From NCBI GenBank assembly GCA_036268995.1, contig DATATB010000117.1, forward strand, positions 9,132 to 73,131: a DNA stretch of 64,000 nucleotides. Direction: 5' to 3'. Both the position numbers and the translations under genes were made by a program. Below are positions 61,438-64,000 of this stretch, piece after piece. Every line of letters starts with the position of its first letter. Position 1 is the first letter of the stretch. The notes beneath the pieces are model-generated. The model was not told where the DNA came from. It worked only from the letters and a program-made list of their open reading frames with translations, and did not search any database. The DNA is from DATATB01 sp036268995. Its GTDB lineage: Bacteria; Planctomycetota; Planctomycetia; Pirellulales; PNKZ01.

Positions 61438-61525
61438 AAAAAGGGTCGCCATCCCTAGCTTGCGCTAGCCCGATACCGCTCGACGCAGGCGATTCGGCAC
61501 GCGGTATGCAGCACGGCCGCCGATC

Positions 61526-61541
61526 GAAGTTCTAGAACTTC
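61526..61541. promoter_or_regulatory. Perfect 16-bp palindrome, possible operator
   Basis: GAAGTTCTAGAACTTC is a perfect palindrome with no spacer, 102 bp before the SHD1 gene start. A consensus-like -35 TTGACA lies 22 bp downstream (61564-61569), but I find no matching -10. It could bind a dimeric repressor. Confidence 0.4.
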
Positions 61542-61643
61542 CACCTGCGGTGTACAACATCTGGTTGACAGCCGGCTGGTGGCAAGCTTCAACTAGGCTC
61601 TGCACCGGGTAATGGCAGCTTGAATCGAAAGGGGAGAATCGTC

Positions 61644-62435
61644 ATGCGGACCCTGTTGATCGCCGGGTTGGGCGTCTTGTCGTGGGCGCTGGTGGCCGAA
61701 GCGCGGACTTGGACCGACAGTTCCGGCACGCACCGACTCGAGGCCGAACTGGTCAGCCTGGCCGACGGCAAAGTCCATCTGCAAACTCCCGCCGGCCGGA
61801 TGTATTCGATCCCGCTGTCCAAGCTCAGCTCGGACGACCGCAAATTCGTGCTCCGGCAGGATCGCAATCTGCAAACGGCCGATTTGCAAAGCATGGCCGA
61901 CCGCGCTGTGCCGCAGACGCTGACGGCGGCGCGGCAATTGGGAAGTTCCGGCGGCTCCTCAACCGGCCCTGGTTCTTCCGCGAGTGGTACACCGCCGCCG
62001 GGCGGTTTGCAGATGCGGCAGAATCCGGCACCTTTGCCATTGGACCCGCTGCCTCCGCTCGGGCAATTGCCGTCCACTCAGGGAGCCCAATCTTCCAATC
62101 AGGAAGCCCAGCCGCCAGCGACTGGCGGCGAGCAGCAACCGGCAACTCCCAGCAAAGACAAACGGATCTTCAGCGGCTGCAAGTCGACGTTTCAGCTCCA
62201 CGGCCGCGACGGGACGGGCGCCTACTGGAAGGGCGGCAAGCATTACCTGGCCAAGCTCACCTTTTTCAAGACCGAAGGCAACTACGTCGCCTTTACCAGC
62301 ACGGGAGAGGGCGGCGTCGAGGCCTGGGCCTTTTTCGACGTCGAGTCGTGCGGCCCCAGCCGCGTCTACGCCTGGATGAGCGGCTCCAGCGGCTGGCGGC
62401 TGTTCGACTACGACAACCGCGAATTGCCGAACTAA
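61644..62435 (+). CDS. SHD1 domain-containing secreted protein
   Basis: A 263-residue protein. A signal peptide (about 1-21, RTLLIAGLGVLSWALVAEA) is followed by an SHD1-like domain (about 22-75: RTWTDSSGTHRLEAELVSLA ... KLSSDDRKFV), named for the Sla1 homology domain and common in planctomycetes. A Pro/Ser/Gly/Gln-rich linker (about 105-175) leads to a C-terminal region of about 85 residues (RIFSGCKSTFQLHGRD...) that I do not recognise. AGGGGAG at about 61629-61635 supports ATG 61644. Role unknown, possibly binding within the envelope. Confidence 0.82.
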   Translation: MRTLLIAGLGVLSWALVAEARTWTDSSGTHRLEAELVSLADGKVHLQTPAGRMYSIPLSKLSSDDRKFVLRQDRNLQTADLQSMADRAVPQTLTAARQLGSSGGSSTGPGSSASGTPPPGGLQMRQNPAPLPLDPLPPLGQLPSTQGAQSSNQEAQPPATGGEQQPATPSKDKRIFSGCKSTFQLHGRDGTGAYWKGGKHYLAKLTFFKTEGNYVAFTSTGEGGVEAWAFFDVESCGPSRVYAWMSGSSGWRLFDYDNRELPN

Positions 62436-62510
62436 ATGCGGCGCGATTCGGACGTCTGATGGGGTGCGCGATGACGGCGATGCCTCGCTGCGTTAAACTA
62501 CGGCGGCATC

Positions 62511-62528
62511 GCGGCCGTTAACGGCCGC
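62511..62528. promoter_or_regulatory. Perfect 18-bp palindrome before the aminotransferase gene
   Basis: GCGGCCGTTAACGGCCGC is a perfect palindrome, 34 bp before the GTG start and 75 bp after the SHD1 stop. It may be a stem that stops transcription (no T run) or an operator over the promoter. Confidence 0.4.
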
Positions 62529-62562
62529 GTGCCTAGCCCGCTCGCACGTCGGAAGCCGCACC

Positions 62563-63927
62563 GTGACATCGACCGCCACCAAATTGCTCGATCGCTTCTT
62601 GGACCGGACGCCCACGTCGGCCCGGCTGGCCCAGCGTGCTAGACAGTGCCTCCCGGCCGGCATTGCCCACGACAGCCGTTTCCAGGGCCCATATCCGATT
62701 TACATTGAGCATGCGGCCGGCAGCCGCAAATGGGACGTCGACGGCCACGAGTATGTCGACTACTCCGGCGGCCACGGGGCGCTGCTGCTGGGGCACAATC
62801 ATCCGGCCGTGGTGCGGGCCGTGTCCGAGCAATTGGCGCGCGGCACGCACTTTGGCAGTTGCCACGAGCTGGAAGTGCGTTGGGCCGAGCAGATCGTCGA
62901 ACTCGTGCCTTCGGCCCACCGCGTGCGCTTTACCAGTTCCGGCACCGAGGCCACGCTGCTGGCCTTGCGGCTGGCCCGGGCCTTCACCGGTCGCTCAAAG
63001 ATCGTCCGCTTCGCGGGACATTTTCATGGCTGGCACGATCACATGGCCTTTGGCGTCACGTCGCATTTCGATGGCACGCCCACGCCCGGCGTGTTGCCCG
63101 GCGTGGCCGAGGAGGTGCGGCTTGTGCCCGCCGGCGATCCCGCGGCAGTGGCCGAAGCGCTCAGCCCGGGCGACGTGGCCGCCGTGATCATCGAGCCTAC
63201 CGGCGGCAGTTGGGGGCAGATTCCGTTTCGGTCCGGGTTCCTGGCCGATCTGCGCGAACTGACCGCGGCGGCCGGAGTGGTGCTGATTTTCGACGAGGTC
63301 ATCAGCGGCTTTCGCTGTTCGCCCGGCGGGGCGCAGGCCCATTACGGCATCACGCCCGACCTGACGACGCTGGCCAAGATCGTGGCCGGCGGCTTGCCCG
63401 GCGGTGCGATTGCCGGCCGCAGCGAAATTCTCGATCAACTCGACGCGGCTGCCTGCCAGCGAACCGGCCGCGAGAAGGTGCCGCATCAAGGCACGTTTAA
63501 CGCCAACCCGCTGTCGGCCGCCGCGGGCGTGGCCACGCTCGAGATCGTCGCCGCCGGCCACGCGTGCCGTCAGGCCAATGATTATGCTGCGCGATTACGC
63601 TCGGGGCTCAGCGAAGTGCTCCAGCGCAATCGCTCGAGCTGGGTGGTGTACGGCACCTTTTCCGGCTTCCACATCTTCACTAATCCGCAACGGCTGCCGC
63701 TGGCGGCTGAAGCGATCGAATCGGGCGCGGTCGATTACCGGACGCTAAAAGATGTCCGCCGCGAGCTGGTCGGCAATCTCAAGCTGGCGATGCTGGTACA
63801 CGGCGTCGATCTGTTTTCGTGGCCGGGCGGCCCCACTTCGGCCGCACACACCGACGACGATCTGGCCCGAACTGTCGCGGCCTTCGAGAGTTCGCTCGCG
63901 TGCCTGGGCGAACAGGGCCTGCTCTAA
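62563..63927 (+). CDS. HemL-like class III aminotransferase / glutamate-1-semialdehyde 2,1-aminomutase family
   Basis: A 454-residue PLP enzyme of the glutamate-1-semialdehyde aminomutase (HemL) group. The PLP lysine is probably Lys272 in TTLAKIVAGGLPGG. Other motifs: YVDYSGGHGALLLGHNHPAV, FTSSGTEATLLALRLARAFTG, KIVRFAGHFHGWHDH, IIEPTGGSWGQIPF and LIFDEVISGFRCSPGG. The start is a GTG. True HemL reads 'LGKIIGGGLPVGA'; the small differences and the lack of heme genes nearby leave open another aminotransferase role. It is the last full gene in the window. Confidence 0.87.
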   Translation: MTSTATKLLDRFLDRTPTSARLAQRARQCLPAGIAHDSRFQGPYPIYIEHAAGSRKWDVDGHEYVDYSGGHGALLLGHNHPAVVRAVSEQLARGTHFGSCHELEVRWAEQIVELVPSAHRVRFTSSGTEATLLALRLARAFTGRSKIVRFAGHFHGWHDHMAFGVTSHFDGTPTPGVLPGVAEEVRLVPAGDPAAVAEALSPGDVAAVIIEPTGGSWGQIPFRSGFLADLRELTAAAGVVLIFDEVISGFRCSPGGAQAHYGITPDLTTLAKIVAGGLPGGAIAGRSEILDQLDAAACQRTGREKVPHQGTFNANPLSAAAGVATLEIVAAGHACRQANDYAARLRSGLSEVLQRNRSSWVVYGTFSGFHIFTNPQRLPLAAEAIESGAVDYRTLKDVRRELVGNLKLAMLVHGVDLFSWPGGPTSAAHTDDDLARTVAAFESSLACLGEQGLL

Positions 63928-64000
63928 AGCGAGCATCTTCGAAGGGGAGGGCGAGGCTCCTGCCGAGCCGCGGATCTCGATCGACGTGACGCCGGAAGCT
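63928..64000. other. Right-edge non-coding stretch with a small hairpin
   Basis: Contains AGGGGAGGGCGAGG and the hairpin GGCTC-CTGCC-GAGCC (about 63956-63970). The sequence is repeat-like in character; no gene start is identified before the edge. Confidence 0.35.

Noticed and set aside
1..64000. CRISPR array, tRNA, rRNA, transposase or phage genes
   Set aside because: Looked for short regular repeats, T-loop motifs of tRNA, conserved rRNA sequence and recombinase motifs; none seen. A tRNA or small RNA could still be missed by eye.

Overview
The window reads as chromosome from a high-GC planctomycete, most like the Pirellulales. The evidence is the pairing of a DUF1501 protein with a DUF1549/DUF1553 'planctomycete cytochrome C' protein, secreted Gfo/Idh/MocA oxidoreductases with twin-arginine leaders, a sulfatase, an SHD1-domain protein, a YncE/alkaline-phosphatase fusion and long intergenic stretches with hairpin repeats. 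I see no phage genes, transposase, CRISPR array, rRNA or tRNA.

Layout. (1) 1-6.9 kb, minus strand: an apparent operon pntA C-terminal part - pntB - dabA - dabB-like - NuoM/NuoN-like (cut by the window edge). It joins the membrane part of proton-translocating transhydrogenase to a DAB-type inorganic-carbon pump. (2) 7.2-12.3 kb: a quinone-oxidoreductase-like enzyme convergent with a 1361-residue Pls/PosA-type single-module NRPS-like protein. (3) 12.3-13.9 kb: a 1.6-kb non-coding gap with two large imperfect hairpin repeats. (4) 13.9-17.8 kb: class I fructose-bisphosphate aldolase, a SnoaL/DUF4440-type secreted protein and a glycine-rich secreted protein. (5) 17.8-33.3 kb: a membrane sensor Ser/Thr kinase (minus) divergent from eight plus-strand genes in a row: ppk2, an HlyD-type adaptor, an RbbA-type double-ATPase transporter, an ABC-2 permease, phosphoketolase, a DUF2252 protein, a cNMP-binding patatin phospholipase and a DUF4105 protein. 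A 14-bp direct repeat brackets these eight genes. This is the best candidate for an undescribed functional unit.

(6) 33.4-41.2 kb: sulfatase overlapping a CYTH protein, citrate synthase, MsrA, a monohaem secreted protein, and glgC. (7) 41.4-49.1 kb, minus: a very long secreted AsmA/TamB-like protein, a Wza-type lipoprotein, an unknown lipoprotein and ApbE. (8) 49.2-54.4 kb, plus: a formylglycine-enzyme-like protein without the catalytic cysteines, a MocA oxidoreductase, a strong terminator, and a YncE/phosphoesterase fusion. (9) 54.5-59.3 kb, minus: the DUF1501 and DUF1553 pair. (10) 59.5-64 kb, plus: a macro-domain protein, a second MocA oxidoreductase, an SHD1 protein and a HemL-like aminotransferase.

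How the genes may work together: the pnt-dab operon would use proton-motive force for NADPH and for bicarbonate supply to a heterotroph. The 20-33 kb cluster couples acetyl-phosphate formation (phosphoketolase), polyphosphate-nucleotide exchange (PPK2), efflux and lipid hydrolysis, perhaps under the divergent sensor kinase. The DUF1501/DUF1553, sulfatase, MocA and SHD1 genes fit the polymer-degrading lifestyle of the phylum. Non-coding signals include REP-like hairpins with a GTAG foot at both junctions between convergent genes. Function calls rest on motif reading by eye; no database search was run.
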